Shown here: one piece after another, positions 28,035 to 36,959 of the stretch | Layout of the letters: every line of letters begins with the position of its first letter | How positions within the stretch are numbered: the first letter of the stretch is position 1 | The notes under the pieces: generated by a model | What the model saw: only the letters and a program-made list of their open reading frames with translations | The model's database searches: none | What the model was told of the DNA's origin: nothing | From: a virus | Virus record (IMG/VR): IMGVR_UViG_3300029915_001198 | Span: 1 to 37,784 of that record | Reading direction: 5' to 3' (one strand) | Length of the DNA stretch: 37,784 nucleotides | Position numbers and translations under genes: made by a program

Positions 28035-30236
28035 TTACTGCGCAACGTCTGTCCGCTCAACGATCTGGAACGGCGCGGCGGTCGATTGCCGCGTGCCCTG
28101 GATGTTGATGCTGTAGCTGGTGATGGCGGCCGGCGTGAACTTGAAGGTGAACCGCAAGCCCACGCCATCCGGCTCGAGCGCGGAACTCGTCACCGAAGGC
28201 GTGACCGTCGTCCCGCCACTCGTGATCGTGCATGTGAGCGTGTTTACTGCCGAGTTGTAGCCGACCACGACCACCTGCACCTGAACGTTGGTGGTCGCCG
28301 GCGAGATCGTCCGCAGCTCGCTGGTATGGTTGAGAGCCAGTGCCGGCCGGGAAGCCACAACGCCCGTCGTGGTCGCGATCACTGCCGGCGCCAGGTTCGA
28401 TGTACCCAGGAAGACCGCACGGAGCGGCACGAGCTGCGGCGCGGCGTTCAACGGCGACGTGGGGTCGCCCAGGTTGTACCACTGACCGTTGACCTGGAAC
28501 TGAATCTGCAGGCTGGTGCCTTGCGGCGTGACCTGAGAGACGTTGATGGCCAGATCGGTCAGGCCGCCGGCGAGCGAGACGGGCTGCAATTGGACCTGCG
28601 ACAGCGCGTTCACGAACTGCGCAGCGTAGAGCGTGAACATCAGATCCTTGGTCAGATCGCCCAGGAAGTATGCGCCGTTGGTCGAATAGAAGATCGTGCC
28701 GTTGGTGTAGTTGTTCCCGCTGACCGTGGCGATGCGGTGATTGCCCTGCGTGATCAGGACCATCGCGTAGCGCGTGCCAGCCTCGAGCAGCACCGCGGGA
28801 ATCTGGATGTTCGTCGCGGCCGGGTAAGTGTTGAGCGAGGCGACTGGAACGTTCACAGTGGCGATTACGTTCGTCAGATCGGGCTGGCCTGCCACGGTCT
28901 TCGTGATGGCCACAGTAAGGTCGCCGGTCGCAGCCACCGAGGTCAGGTACAGATCCAATGCAGTGAGCCACATGGCGTTGGAGACCAGGAAGGTCTGAGC
29001 CACCATGGCGCCGTTGATGTTGGTCGTGCTGGTCTGCAGCGCGTAGCTCGTCTGGGTGTATGCGTACCAGTAGCCGCCGGCGAGATTGTACGCGTAGTAC
29101 TGGTTGTAGTAATTCCAGAATTGGCCGCGATACCAAGCCCCGTAATAATTCCAATCCCACCCGTAGCGATACTGCCAGACCGTTTCCTGCTGCTGCACGA
29201 GGCTCTGGGTCTGAACCTGGTACTGCGAGAGCGACAGGTCGCCGGAGTAACCGGTGGTCTGAATGCGCGGGACGCTCGTGTACGCGGGCAGGATCAGGCC
29301 ACGCGTGCTCTTGACGACGCTCGCATCGATCGGGTTAAACAGATCGAACGTGGACGTTGCGTTCGCGGCATCGGGGAACAGAAGGCCGTTGCTGACCTTG
29401 GCTGCGAAGCCGGCCGCGCCATTGTTCGTCTTCGTCAGATCGCCGAAGAAATCGGACTCGTAGGAAGAGTATGTGGATGGCAGGTTGAGCTTCGCTTTCG
29501 TGCGCGCCAGGTCCTCCGCCATCTGCGTCACCAGCGCCAACGATGCGAGGCCGTTGGTCTTCGCGGCGAGCGCGCTGAGGTCCGTAGCCAAAGACGCGGT
29601 CTGGAGACTCACCTGGGAGCTGCTGCTTTCAAGCGCTTCCACACGCGTCTCGTGGTTCGCCAGGTTGGGCAGGATGTTGCTCGACTGCATGGCAATCGAG
29701 GTGATGCCGGTCGGAGACATCGTGATGGTCGCGATCAGCAACGCGTTGGCCGGAATCGTCGGGAGCTGCGGCACTGGCGACTCGACGCCGGCGACGAACT
29801 GCAGATTGCAGGTGCGCACCGTCTGTAAAGCGGTCGACTGAGTCTGCGCCAGGCCGGTCTGCGCGTTGACCAGGAAGGACCGCGGCTCCACATCGGCGTC
29901 CGTATTCACGGAGCCCCAGGCGATGAGCGCGATGAGCTTCGGGTTGCTCAACGGCAGCATCGACTGCAAAGAATTGGTGCTCGGCGTTGGGTACTGGTAA
30001 GCCCACAGGCCGGCGCTGCCCGAGGAATTCGTGCCCTGCGCGTACAGGCGGCCGGCAGCGACGTTCACCTGGGTCTGGCCGTTTTGCGTCGCGGCAAGCC
30101 CGGTGAAGTACATGCCGGCCGGGGCGATCGCGTCCAGCGCGATATGGTCGATGCTGTCCGCGGCCCACTGTTGCAGGTCAATGAAGTCCTGCGCCTGGAA
30201 GTCCATGTTCTGCTGAAAGTTAAATTGTTGTTCCAT
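28035..30236 (-). CDS. Large tail/baseplate-associated fibre protein with aromatic-rich segment
   Basis: 733 residues from MEQQFNFQQNMDFQAQDFID, chosen because AGGGAGAG lies 5 nt before this ATG. The N-terminal ~190 residues, with QWAADSIDHIALDAIAPAG, resemble the DUF4815-type phage tail proteins found next to gpI. Then come helical segments (NHETRVEALESSSSQVSL), an unusual run dense in Tyr and Trp (residues about 348-395: YRYGWDWNYYGAWYRGQFWN and more), and a beta-rich C-terminal half with Ig-like character. It follows gpI, separated by 11 nt. It likely forms long side structures at the baseplate; receptor binding is possible but not shown. Confidence 0.75.
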   Translation of the reverse strand: MEQQFNFQQNMDFQAQDFIDLQQWAADSIDHIALDAIAPAGMYFTGLAATQNGQTQVNVAAGRLYAQGTNSSGSAGLWAYQYPTPSTNSLQSMLPLSNPKLIALIAWGSVNTDADVEPRSFLVNAQTGLAQTQSTALQTVRTCNLQFVAGVESPVPQLPTIPANALLIATITMSPTGITSIAMQSSNILPNLANHETRVEALESSSSQVSLQTASLATDLSALAAKTNGLASLALVTQMAEDLARTKAKLNLPSTYSSYESDFFGDLTKTNNGAAGFAAKVSNGLLFPDAANATSTFDLFNPIDASVVKSTRGLILPAYTSVPRIQTTGYSGDLSLSQYQVQTQSLVQQQETVWQYRYGWDWNYYGAWYRGQFWNYYNQYYAYNLAGGYWYAYTQTSYALQTSTTNINGAMVAQTFLVSNAMWLTALDLYLTSVAATGDLTVAITKTVAGQPDLTNVIATVNVPVASLNTYPAATNIQIPAVLLEAGTRYAMVLITQGNHRIATVSGNNYTNGTIFYSTNGAYFLGDLTKDLMFTLYAAQFVNALSQVQLQPVSLAGGLTDLAINVSQVTPQGTSLQIQFQVNGQWYNLGDPTSPLNAAPQLVPLRAVFLGTSNLAPAVIATTTGVVASRPALALNHTSELRTISPATTNVQVQVVVVGYNSAVNTLTCTITSGGTTVTPSVTSSALEPDGVGLRFTFKFTPAAITSYSINIQGTRQSTAAPFQIVERTDVAQ

Positions 30237-30247
30237 CGGATCTCTCC

Positions 30248-31468
30248 CTATTGCCGCGGCAACATAGCGCCGCACATCGTCGCCGGATCACACTGGGTTT
30301 GCCCACAGGACACGACCGCGTAATTTGCTGTATCCACGAGAATGGTGTCGCGCAGCGAGGTGCAGCGCGCCAGGCTGTCGCAATAGCGCGTCAGCCACTC
30401 GTAATCCCCCGCCACCGAGAAGCCATGGCCGTAGTAGCTGGGCGCCCATGGCGAGCGTTGCAACGGAAACCATACACGGATCTGAGCAGTCTGACTCTGA
30501 ACGCCCGTGTGCACTGCATCGATAAAGAAGCTCTTACCGCTGGCCTCGAGCGTCCGGCTGGAGTTGAACAGGTAGAGCCTGGCGTAAACGTGAGCGCTCG
30601 CGTCCGACGCCTGCCAGTACAGCCCGGCTGCGCCAAAGTGGCGGCCCGCGAAAATGCAAGGCGGAGAATACGTCTCCGAAATCCAGTCCGGAAAGACCTG
30701 CGTCGGCTCGATGCCGGCATTGACCAGCTTGTAATTGACACCCAGGCCCGGCCCCGCGTAACTCTGCAAGAGTTGCAGCAGGTAAACCGGCGCATCCACA
30801 GCTATGCCGAATTTCGGGAAGCCGCCGGCGTAGGTTCCATGCGGATTACTGATCGGCACCTTGATCTGCAGATAACCAGTGCCGTCCGCGGTCCACAGCG
30901 ACACTCCACATTGAATGGTCGAACCCTGGTCCTGAATGAACGCCTGCGGCAACGCACGCTCCGCCGAGCCCAGATCGACGCCATAGCAGTTGCCCATGTA
31001 GGACATCCTGGGAAACGTCGCGCCGGCCGGAACCGCGAACGGATCGCCGTCCGTGCGCAGGATCAGTTGCGGATAAACCGCCAGCGCCGCGTCCTTCTGC
31101 GCTTGTGTCTGAGCCGCGCCGTAGTAAAGCTGGCAGGGCGGCCGGATGACGTCCGTTACCGTGCCACCATAGAACTCGGTCACCCGTCGAACGCCAGCGA
31201 GTGTCCCGTCGACCCGGTGATCCGCGAGCGCGGAGGCGACCACAGCGCGCTTCTTGCCGTCGTCCCACGTGGTGTCCCATGCATCGACACCCAAGCCCCA
31301 AGCGAGCCAGGGCAGCAGCGCCGCGGGGATCGTCTGCGGGTTCCACAGCGCGCGGATGCCAGCAGGACCTTTGTTCCGCAAGCGCCAGCCGGCGCTTTCC
31401 ATGTTCCGCTCAAACAGCGTCGCGTTCGGCGGCAAGACGGAAGGAAGCAGCGGGGGTGCCGTGCTCAT
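30248..31468 (-). CDS. I: Tail protein I (P2 gpI-like) with a long C-terminal extension
   Basis: 406 residues from MSTAPPLLPSVLPPNATLFE, chosen because this ATG overlaps the gpJ stop in an ATGA arrangement. The N-terminal ~120 residues carry the gpI pattern: TLFERNMES, ALWNPQTIPAALLPWLAWGL, VDAWDTTWDDGKKRAVV, HRVDGTLAGVRRV and FYGGTVTDVI. P2 gpI is about 176 residues; here a further ~280 residues follow, with several aromatic and cysteine residues (for example CGQTQCDPATMCG at the very end), probably a fused fibre-like or carbohydrate-contacting domain. gpI joins baseplate wedges to the fibre in P2. Confidence 0.88.
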   Translation of the reverse strand: MSTAPPLLPSVLPPNATLFERNMESAGWRLRNKGPAGIRALWNPQTIPAALLPWLAWGLGVDAWDTTWDDGKKRAVVASALADHRVDGTLAGVRRVTEFYGGTVTDVIRPPCQLYYGAAQTQAQKDAALAVYPQLILRTDGDPFAVPAGATFPRMSYMGNCYGVDLGSAERALPQAFIQDQGSTIQCGVSLWTADGTGYLQIKVPISNPHGTYAGGFPKFGIAVDAPVYLLQLLQSYAGPGLGVNYKLVNAGIEPTQVFPDWISETYSPPCIFAGRHFGAAGLYWQASDASAHVYARLYLFNSSRTLEASGKSFFIDAVHTGVQSQTAQIRVWFPLQRSPWAPSYYGHGFSVAGDYEWLTRYCDSLARCTSLRDTILVDTANYAVVSCGQTQCDPATMCGAMLPRQ

Positions 31469-32346
31469 TCCGACCTCAGTGGCGCGACGTTGACCGTCAC
31501 GCTGTCGCAAACGTTGATCTTGTACGGATCTCCAGCCACGTCAGTGGCAGGCGACTGGATCGTCGCGTTCTGCACGCCGGCCTGGTCGAGAGCACCGTAC
31601 ATCCCGGCGAGCGTCACACCGTAGCCCAGGCGTTGCACGTTCTGGGTGTAAGCAGCGAGCGCGTTCGTGATCGCCGTCGTGACGGCGGTCGCGTCCGGGC
31701 CGGGGTAGAGCGTCACTGTTGCAGAGACGGTGTAGTGCTGAATGGTCGCGGCTTGCACTTCTACCACGTCGGTGAGCGGCCGGACGTCGTCCGCGTTCAA
31801 CGCCGTGGCAACAGCGCTGATCAGATCCGCGCTCGCCACGCCGGCTTTGTCCGTGCTGTAGATGGTGACGACCACATTGCCAGTGGACGGCGAGAACGCG
31901 CTGGCGTCGGCCACGCGCAGGTCGGCGGAGAACGCGAAGTAGATGTAAGCGTTCCCCGGACCGGCACAGGAGAAGGCATCCGGTGCGAGCTGCGCGCGCA
32001 AGCGTAGCCGGTCGTCCGTCTCTGTTGTCACATTGCCCTGCGCGTCCGTGAATGTCATGCGCTGGACGCCGAACAGCGCAGCCAGATTGTCCAGGTCAGA
32101 GCCCAGCGCGGTGGCCAGCATGTTGGCGTTCGCGGCGTCATTGATCCGCTGGCGCAACATCATCTCCCGGTAGGCGAAGGCCTCCACCAACTTGACGGCC
32201 GGATCCGACTCGAGCAGCGCAGAGAACGAGGGGTCGCGCGTCACCAGGTCCTGCAGGATGTCCAGTTTGATCGACTCGAAGTCGATCGTCTCCACCACAT
32301 CCGGCGGCGCCAGCGTCGAGAGGTCGATCAGGTTGAAGCGGCTCAT
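31465..32346 (-). CDS. J: Baseplate assembly protein J
   Basis: 293 residues, near the 302 of P2 gpJ. The N terminus FNLIDLSTLAPPDVVETIDF then LESDPAVKLVEAFAYREMML is the wedge-protein pattern, LGSDLDNLAALFGVQR follows, and the strand-rich core includes FSPSTGNVVVTIYSTDKAG with VRPLTDVVEVQAATIQHYTV. It forms baseplate wedges with W and I, homologous in role to T4 gp6. It overlaps W by 4 nt and I by 4 nt, so the V-W-J-I genes form one tightly coupled unit. Confidence 0.95.
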   Translation of the reverse strand: MSRFNLIDLSTLAPPDVVETIDFESIKLDILQDLVTRDPSFSALLESDPAVKLVEAFAYREMMLRQRINDAANANMLATALGSDLDNLAALFGVQRMTFTDAQGNVTTETDDRLRLRAQLAPDAFSCAGPGNAYIYFAFSADLRVADASAFSPSTGNVVVTIYSTDKAGVASADLISAVATALNADDVRPLTDVVEVQAATIQHYTVSATVTLYPGPDATAVTTAITNALAAYTQNVQRLGYGVTLAGMYGALDQAGVQNATIQSPATDVAGDPYKINVCDSVTVNVAPLRSE

Positions 32347-32684
32347 GAAAGTTTCAGGCCCTCGACCGTGATGGTTTGCCCGTCAGGCAAGTACAGCGCA
32401 GTCAGATTGATGGAGATGGAACCGTTCGCCGGGTCCGCCGCGACCGTTACGCTCTGCACCTGAATCCGCGGCTCCCACGTGGAGAGCGCACCGACTGTGG
32501 CTGCAATGATCGCCATTTTGGTGCTCTCGTTGAGCGGCTGGTCGATCAGCGAGAAGAGATCCGAGCCATAATCCCGCAACATCACCCGGCTGAGCTTCGG
32601 CGTCAGGAGGATGTCGCGGATGCTCTGCTCGAGATGCGCGAAGCCGGCCAGCTCTGCGCCGGTGTCCACGTTCATGCCAATCAT
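32343..32684 (-). CDS. W: Baseplate wedge protein W (T4 gp25-like)
   Basis: 113 residues from MIGMNVDTGAELAGFAHLEQ; the ATG overlaps the gpV stop (ATGA). The sequence LEQSIRDILLTPKLSRVMLR then DYGSDLFSLIDQPL is the P2 gpW/T4 gp25 signature, followed by strand-rich EPRIQVQSVTVAADP. It joins gpJ to the central hub. Longer in-frame starts run back through gpV in a different frame and were dropped. Confidence 0.93.
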   Translation of the reverse strand: MIGMNVDTGAELAGFAHLEQSIRDILLTPKLSRVMLRDYGSDLFSLIDQPLNESTKMAIIAATVGALSTWEPRIQVQSVTVAADPANGSISINLTALYLPDGQTITVEGLKLS

Positions 32685-33301
32685 AGTTGTGCAGGCGGAA
32701 CCATCTGGGCCACCGCGCCCGTGGCGCGCACATTGCCGGCCACTTTCAGCGTGCCGGCCACCTTCCCGTTCAGCGTGAGGTCGCCGTCGACAGTCAGCGC
32801 GCCGGTAAGCGTCAGGCCATTTTGTGCACTCACCGCCACAGCCTGTGCGGTGAGCGTGGCGTTGCCCTGAATGTTGATCGTCACCGCTCCCACGGCCTGA
32901 ACCGTGAACATGTGGGCCGCGCGGTCGTAAGTGATCGTCGTGCCGTCCGAGTACTTCGTGACGTTCTGATCCGCACTGTTCGACGGCGCCGGGTTCGCGC
33001 CGCAATAGAGCGAGCCGATAATCACGCCCTGCGACAGACTTCCACCGGGGCAGAGGATCGCCACATGCTCGCCGGCCTCCGGCGCCCACCAGGTAATGTC
33101 TCCGCCGGCGCGCGTAGTCAGCCAGGGAAGCGCTGCGGTCTGGACTTCCCCCACCTGCACCGTCGCCAGCGCGTTTTGCAGGTCCACGGAGACGACCAGG
33201 CCGCGATGAATCAGATTGCTCACCTGATAGTTGAGCCGCGCCGTGTCCGGATCCTGCAGGTCGCCGGTCCTGGCGCCGCGTTGAATCAGAAGGTCCAGCA
33301 T
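32681..33301 (-). CDS. V: Baseplate spike protein V
   Basis: 206 residues, close to P2 gpV (211). The N-terminal OB-fold includes RGLVVSVDLQNALATVQVGE, TRAGGDITWWAPEAGEHVAI and PGGSLSQGVIIGSLYC. A C-terminal beta-helical needle part has the repeating NATLTAQAVAVSAQNGLTLT / GALTVDGDLTLNGKVAGTL pattern. gpV is the central membrane-piercing spike of the P2 tail. It starts the V-W-J-I baseplate run, 3 nt after the tail terminator-like gene ends. Confidence 0.93.
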   Translation of the reverse strand: MLDLLIQRGARTGDLQDPDTARLNYQVSNLIHRGLVVSVDLQNALATVQVGEVQTAALPWLTTRAGGDITWWAPEAGEHVAILCPGGSLSQGVIIGSLYCGANPAPSNSADQNVTKYSDGTTITYDRAAHMFTVQAVGAVTINIQGNATLTAQAVAVSAQNGLTLTGALTVDGDLTLNGKVAGTLKVAGNVRATGAVAQMVPPAQL

Positions 33302-33304
33302 GCC

Positions 33305-33871
33305 TTAGCCGCCCACCACTTCGATGTAGTCCGCCTGATTGGCAACGCCAATGTCCGGCGCAAAGCCGACAAAGACCTCCGTCGGCTGAACGCCATCCAC
33401 ACGTGGATCCGTGATGGTCTCTGTGTAGTAAGTGACCGTGTAGACGAGCTGCACCATCGCCACCGCGTCGACGCCACCGGGCTTGAGTGTAACCGCGCTG
33501 CTCTGGAGCAGCGACTTCGAAGCGTTGCCGCCCAGCGTCGGATCGGAGTCCATGAATGCTTCGATCTGGTAGGCGAGCTGATCGAGCTGCCGGTCGATGG
33601 GAACGCCAGAGCGGGGCATCTCCATGATGCCGGCCACCGCGAGCACCAGCTCACGAGTCAGCCGGCCCGGACTGTCAGGATCATTTGATACCCACGAATC
33701 CTTCTGATCGACTGACTCACTGGGTGTGTGCACGAAGATCGCCGGCGACCAGTTGTCGCCGACCGGTTCAATCCGGTCAGCGAAGACGTTCGTGCCAGCC
33801 AGCGTCGACGTGCTCACCAAGCCCGCGGCAATGTAATCCCGGATCACAGACCGGGGATGATCGGTAGGCAT
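33305..33871 (-). CDS. Tail terminator/completion-like protein
   Basis: 188 residues. The C-terminal two thirds, TRELVLAVAGIMEMPRSG, DRQLDQLAYQIEAFMDSDPT and AMVQLVYTVTYYTETITDP, resemble the small terminator family (lambda gpU/HK97 gp10-like), with a strand-helix-strand pattern and a conserved '.D...dqL..qie..l..DptLgg'. It would cap the tail before joining the head. It sits between the connector and gpV and overlaps the connector gene by one nt. The call is by pattern, not by a strong motif. Confidence 0.6.
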   Translation of the reverse strand: MPTDHPRSVIRDYIAAGLVSTSTLAGTNVFADRIEPVGDNWSPAIFVHTPSESVDQKDSWVSNDPDSPGRLTRELVLAVAGIMEMPRSGVPIDRQLDQLAYQIEAFMDSDPTLGGNASKSLLQSSAVTLKPGGVDAVAMVQLVYTVTYYTETITDPRVDGVQPTEVFVGFAPDIGVANQADYIEVVGG

Positions 33872-34224
33872 CAGAGCTTTTTCAGGAGCAGGAGCGCGCC
33901 GCCGTTCTTGTTCACCAGGTCGCCCTGTTTGTCCGGCTGCACGTCCCAGATGGCGTAGTTCACACCGTTGACGACCACCGTGTCGTCCTGCACGGGACCC
34001 ACAGTGCCCGCGAAGTCCGCCAGCCGGACGCCCAGCACCGGGTGGACCGTCGTGATCGTGCTGCCGTAGCCGTCGAGTTTGACGTTCTCGTAAGCAGCGT
34101 TGAAGTATCCGGATAGAGTGATCGTGCTGCCACCACGGAAGGTGTAAACGTAGGGCATTCCGAACCCAGTATCGGGATCGAGCAGCGTTTCCAGCATGTC
34201 GTCAACTTGGTCTTGCCAGCTCAT
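33871..34224 (-). CDS. Head-tail connector (lambda gpFII-like)
   Basis: 117 residues, exactly the size of lambda gpFII. The N terminus WQDQVDDMLETLLDPDTGFG, then a beta-rich core with VRLADFAGTVGPVQDDTVVV and NGVNYAIWDVQPDKQGD, is the gpFII/Gifsy attachment-protein pattern. It lies between the capsid side and the tail terminator and would close the head. It is the first gene of the tail run downstream of the inserted beta-helix block. Confidence 0.7.
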   Translation of the reverse strand: MSWQDQVDDMLETLLDPDTGFGMPYVYTFRGGSTITLSGYFNAAYENVKLDGYGSTITTVHPVLGVRLADFAGTVGPVQDDTVVVNGVNYAIWDVQPDKQGDLVNKNGGALLLLKKL

Positions 34225-34623
34225 TGCAGAAAGTGGGAGTGGGCTTCAGATCGCCGGTGAAACGGAGGAGATACCCTACGAGTAAGTCAGATTAGAAGGT
34301 TGATTGCGGTACAAAAGCGGGATGCCGACTTCACTGCCACGTGATCCGCAGCTTCCCAGAAGCGGACTGTGATCGTGGCAGAGCGGTGCCCACTCTCCGA
34401 GTGGCTGACCACACATCTGCAGACCCAGATCGACGTTACGGCGTTATAAACGCCACGGCGTTTTCGATGGGTATTCGTGTACTCGAATCAGTGATCATTT
34501 TCGCTTGCTATCCCAGGTGCCCAAAAGCGAGGCGCCTGGGGCACCCACCAGCATGTTGTATCCAGTGGCGGAATTGGCTTTGTGCCGGGGAAGAATCCCG
34601 GGGCTGAGCAGAGTGAACAGAAC
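34225..34623. other. Gap between the connector and the beta-helix gene, no gene seen
   Basis: No frame holds a recognisable protein. CTGCCACG (34334-34341) and CGTGGCAG (34374-34381) form an 8-bp inverted repeat around a 32-nt centre with an internal CCGC/GCGG pair. No insertion-sequence ends could be identified. Confidence 0.4.
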
Positions 34624-36120
34624 TCAAGCGAAGATATAGGTCATCACTTTTCCCGCAATTTTGATGCAGGGTTTGCCTTCATTCGGGCTGGTCGAGGAGA
34701 TGTAAGGGACGCCGTTTGCCATGACGCTGTCGGGAATCTGGAAGCCGGTGGCCAGCACGCCCGCACCAGAGATGGTTCCAATGCCTTTAAAGCCAGATGC
34801 TGGATTGACGAGCGCGGCGATGTTGTTTGTGTCCAGAGCTTCGATGACGAGTTGGCCGATGGTAAGGTTCGCCATGTCGATCAGGTAAGGGACAGGGCTG
34901 GGCGAAGTGCGCGTTTGGTTGCCGATGCTGAAGCCGTCGATCACCAATTTGGCTACCGATGCGCCGGCCGGTTCTCTTGAATTGATGAGGCTCGGCGACG
35001 CGTTTCCGGCGGAAGTGCGGTAGATGCTGCAAGCGGTGACAATGAGCTCGCTGATGGCGCTGAGCTCAAGACAGATGAAGCCGTATTTTGCGGAAGTGGG
35101 TGAGTCCCATGTGACATTGGAGAGCTTGAGGATGCCAATGTTGTCGACGGCCTGAAGGAAATAGGTCTCAGTAGAGAAGACGCAGTTGGAAACAGACAAG
35201 GACTGGATCAGGTCGGGGTCATCGCTCTTTGGCATGTTTCCCAACCGGAAGACGGCGCATGGCTCTCCGTTGCGGTTGGCGAATTTTCCGGTGCAGTTGG
35301 AGAAGAGGACGTCGCTTACGCGGCAGGGAGCTTTGCTGACAAAAGTGTAGATCCGCATAGCGGTAAGGCCGGCGCGAAAGCGGCAATCGGAGATGGTGAC
35401 GCGGCTGATCTCTCCTCCGTATCCTTCGGGAGCATTGAGCGCAATGGAATCGTCGCCTGGAGAGAGGATGTCGCAATTGTGGATGCCGATGTCGGAGGCT
35501 GGCCCGTTGATATGAATACCGTCTGAATTGAGTGCTCCGCTGGGGGATTCCAAGCGGCAGTTTTGAATGATGGCGTCGGAGACGTTGTCGAAAAGCAATG
35601 CGTAAGTCGGCGCGTCGTCTATCCAAAGGTGATCGAGCAGGACACGCGTTACGTTGGCCAGATGGATGCCAAGAATCCATGAGTTGGAGGGGACGGCGAT
35701 CCTCGGGTTTCCGCTGGTTGCATTCCCGTTAGTCCCGTTGCCGCGGTTCCCCTGGAGCCGGAAATCGCGCAGCAGGATATTGGCCTGTTGAGCCGGCGGC
35801 TTGCCGGTATCGGGCTGAAATGGCATTCCGTTAAACAGGGCGGTGTTATTTGCCCCACTTTTGACAAAGATTCCCGAGTCCCAGCCGTTACCTTGCACGG
35901 TGACGTTACCTTGCGGCAAGAGCATCCCGTTGGTTTGGGTGACTCCATCGAGGTTGATCTGATCGTGGGACGCCGGGACTGGCGAGGGCGGTGCTTCCTG
36001 ATTGGGAATGGTGCCTCCGGTTGCGGCTGCACTCATCCGTTCCGGCATTGCGATGCGCGTTGCGGCGAGAGTTGCCAGCGCAGCGAACTGGCCGAATTCT
36101 CTGCGGGTCATTTCCTCCAT
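34624..36120 (-). CDS. Tat-exported right-handed beta-helix (pectate-lyase-like) protein
   Basis: 498 residues from MEEMTRREFGQFAALATLAA; the ATG has GGAG 5 nt upstream. The N terminus is a Tat-type signal (TRREFGQ twin-arginine motif plus Ala-rich core). The mature part has many beta-helix rungs with strand-turn pattern (LLRDFRLQGNRG, ILGIHLANVTRVLLDHLWID, IIQNCRLESPSGALNSDGIH, DIGIHNCDILSPGDDSIALN). The DGIH-x-DDSIALN block is reminiscent of the GH28/pectate-lyase active region (Asp-Gly ... Asp-Asp-Ser). It is probably a secreted or surface polysaccharide-binding or cleaving protein. It is out of place between capsid and connector genes, so it is likely cargo carried by the prophage. Confidence 0.75.
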   Translation of the reverse strand: MEEMTRREFGQFAALATLAATRIAMPERMSAAATGGTIPNQEAPPSPVPASHDQINLDGVTQTNGMLLPQGNVTVQGNGWDSGIFVKSGANNTALFNGMPFQPDTGKPPAQQANILLRDFRLQGNRGNGTNGNATSGNPRIAVPSNSWILGIHLANVTRVLLDHLWIDDAPTYALLFDNVSDAIIQNCRLESPSGALNSDGIHINGPASDIGIHNCDILSPGDDSIALNAPEGYGGEISRVTISDCRFRAGLTAMRIYTFVSKAPCRVSDVLFSNCTGKFANRNGEPCAVFRLGNMPKSDDPDLIQSLSVSNCVFSTETYFLQAVDNIGILKLSNVTWDSPTSAKYGFICLELSAISELIVTACSIYRTSAGNASPSLINSREPAGASVAKLVIDGFSIGNQTRTSPSPVPYLIDMANLTIGQLVIEALDTNNIAALVNPASGFKGIGTISGAGVLATGFQIPDSVMANGVPYISSTSPNEGKPCIKIAGKVMTYIFA

Positions 36121-36322
36121 AGGGTCTCCGTAGGCCTGCCTGTTGCAAGAAGATGCGGCCGGTTCCGGCAGGTTTTCCGGTCGCCAATGAGTATACACGG
36201 AATGGAAACCCTTCAGAGTAGGGCAGTTTTAGAGCGGAACCAGAGTAAGCGTGGCCTCGCAGAAAGTCTTGGGGAGGGCTTCTTTTAAGTTTATATGAGT
36301 CTGGAGTTCCTTCGGTCCGACT

Positions 36323-36607
<285 letters not shown>

Positions 36608-36959
36608 TTACATAAGAGTACTGCCGACGGGATACGCGAGTCCCCCAGTCGACGGCATGCGCCATCATTTGCTTTACACGCGGTGCGTACAAAGCCGGTG
36701 TGTGTGTAGGCGGTCGAAGTTCCTGGGAACTCCGAGCGTGTCACGCGCCACTCGTAGAATGGGTTGGGTCCAGACGCTGCGAGGGATCACTCGCGTGAAA
36801 CGGCGTTCGGGGAAATGCTGATTCCACTTGGCCGCCCCGACCTTTGATGTGCGTCCGGCGGTGCCGGTCAGAAGTGCTTGCTGGGAGTCGGCAGCCTGCC
36901 AAACCGACTCCCGACGCGCCGAGCCCGATCACACCGCTGGTAGTTGCGCGGAATCGTGT
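36608..36959. other. Gap downstream of the capsid gene, no gene seen
   Basis: Only short ORFs without family features occur. The main structure is the hairpin at 36883-36912. Confidence 0.4.
36883..36912 (-). terminator. Candidate terminator after the capsid gene
   Basis: GGGAGTCGG (36883-36891) and CCGACTCCC (36904-36912) form a perfect 9-bp stem with a 12-nt loop that itself contains GGCAG/CTGCC. It lies about 50 nt after the capsid stop. There is no T tract on the minus strand, so the terminator role is uncertain. Confidence 0.4.

Noticed and set aside
28086-29828. 580-codon plus-strand ORF antisense to the large fibre gene
   Set aside because: Shadow; the minus-strand protein has consistent domain structure and a ribosome site.
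34334-34381. CTGCCACG/CGTGGCAG inverted repeat as an insertion-sequence relic
   Set aside because: Only 8-bp arms with no transposase remnant or target duplication; kept as a note only.
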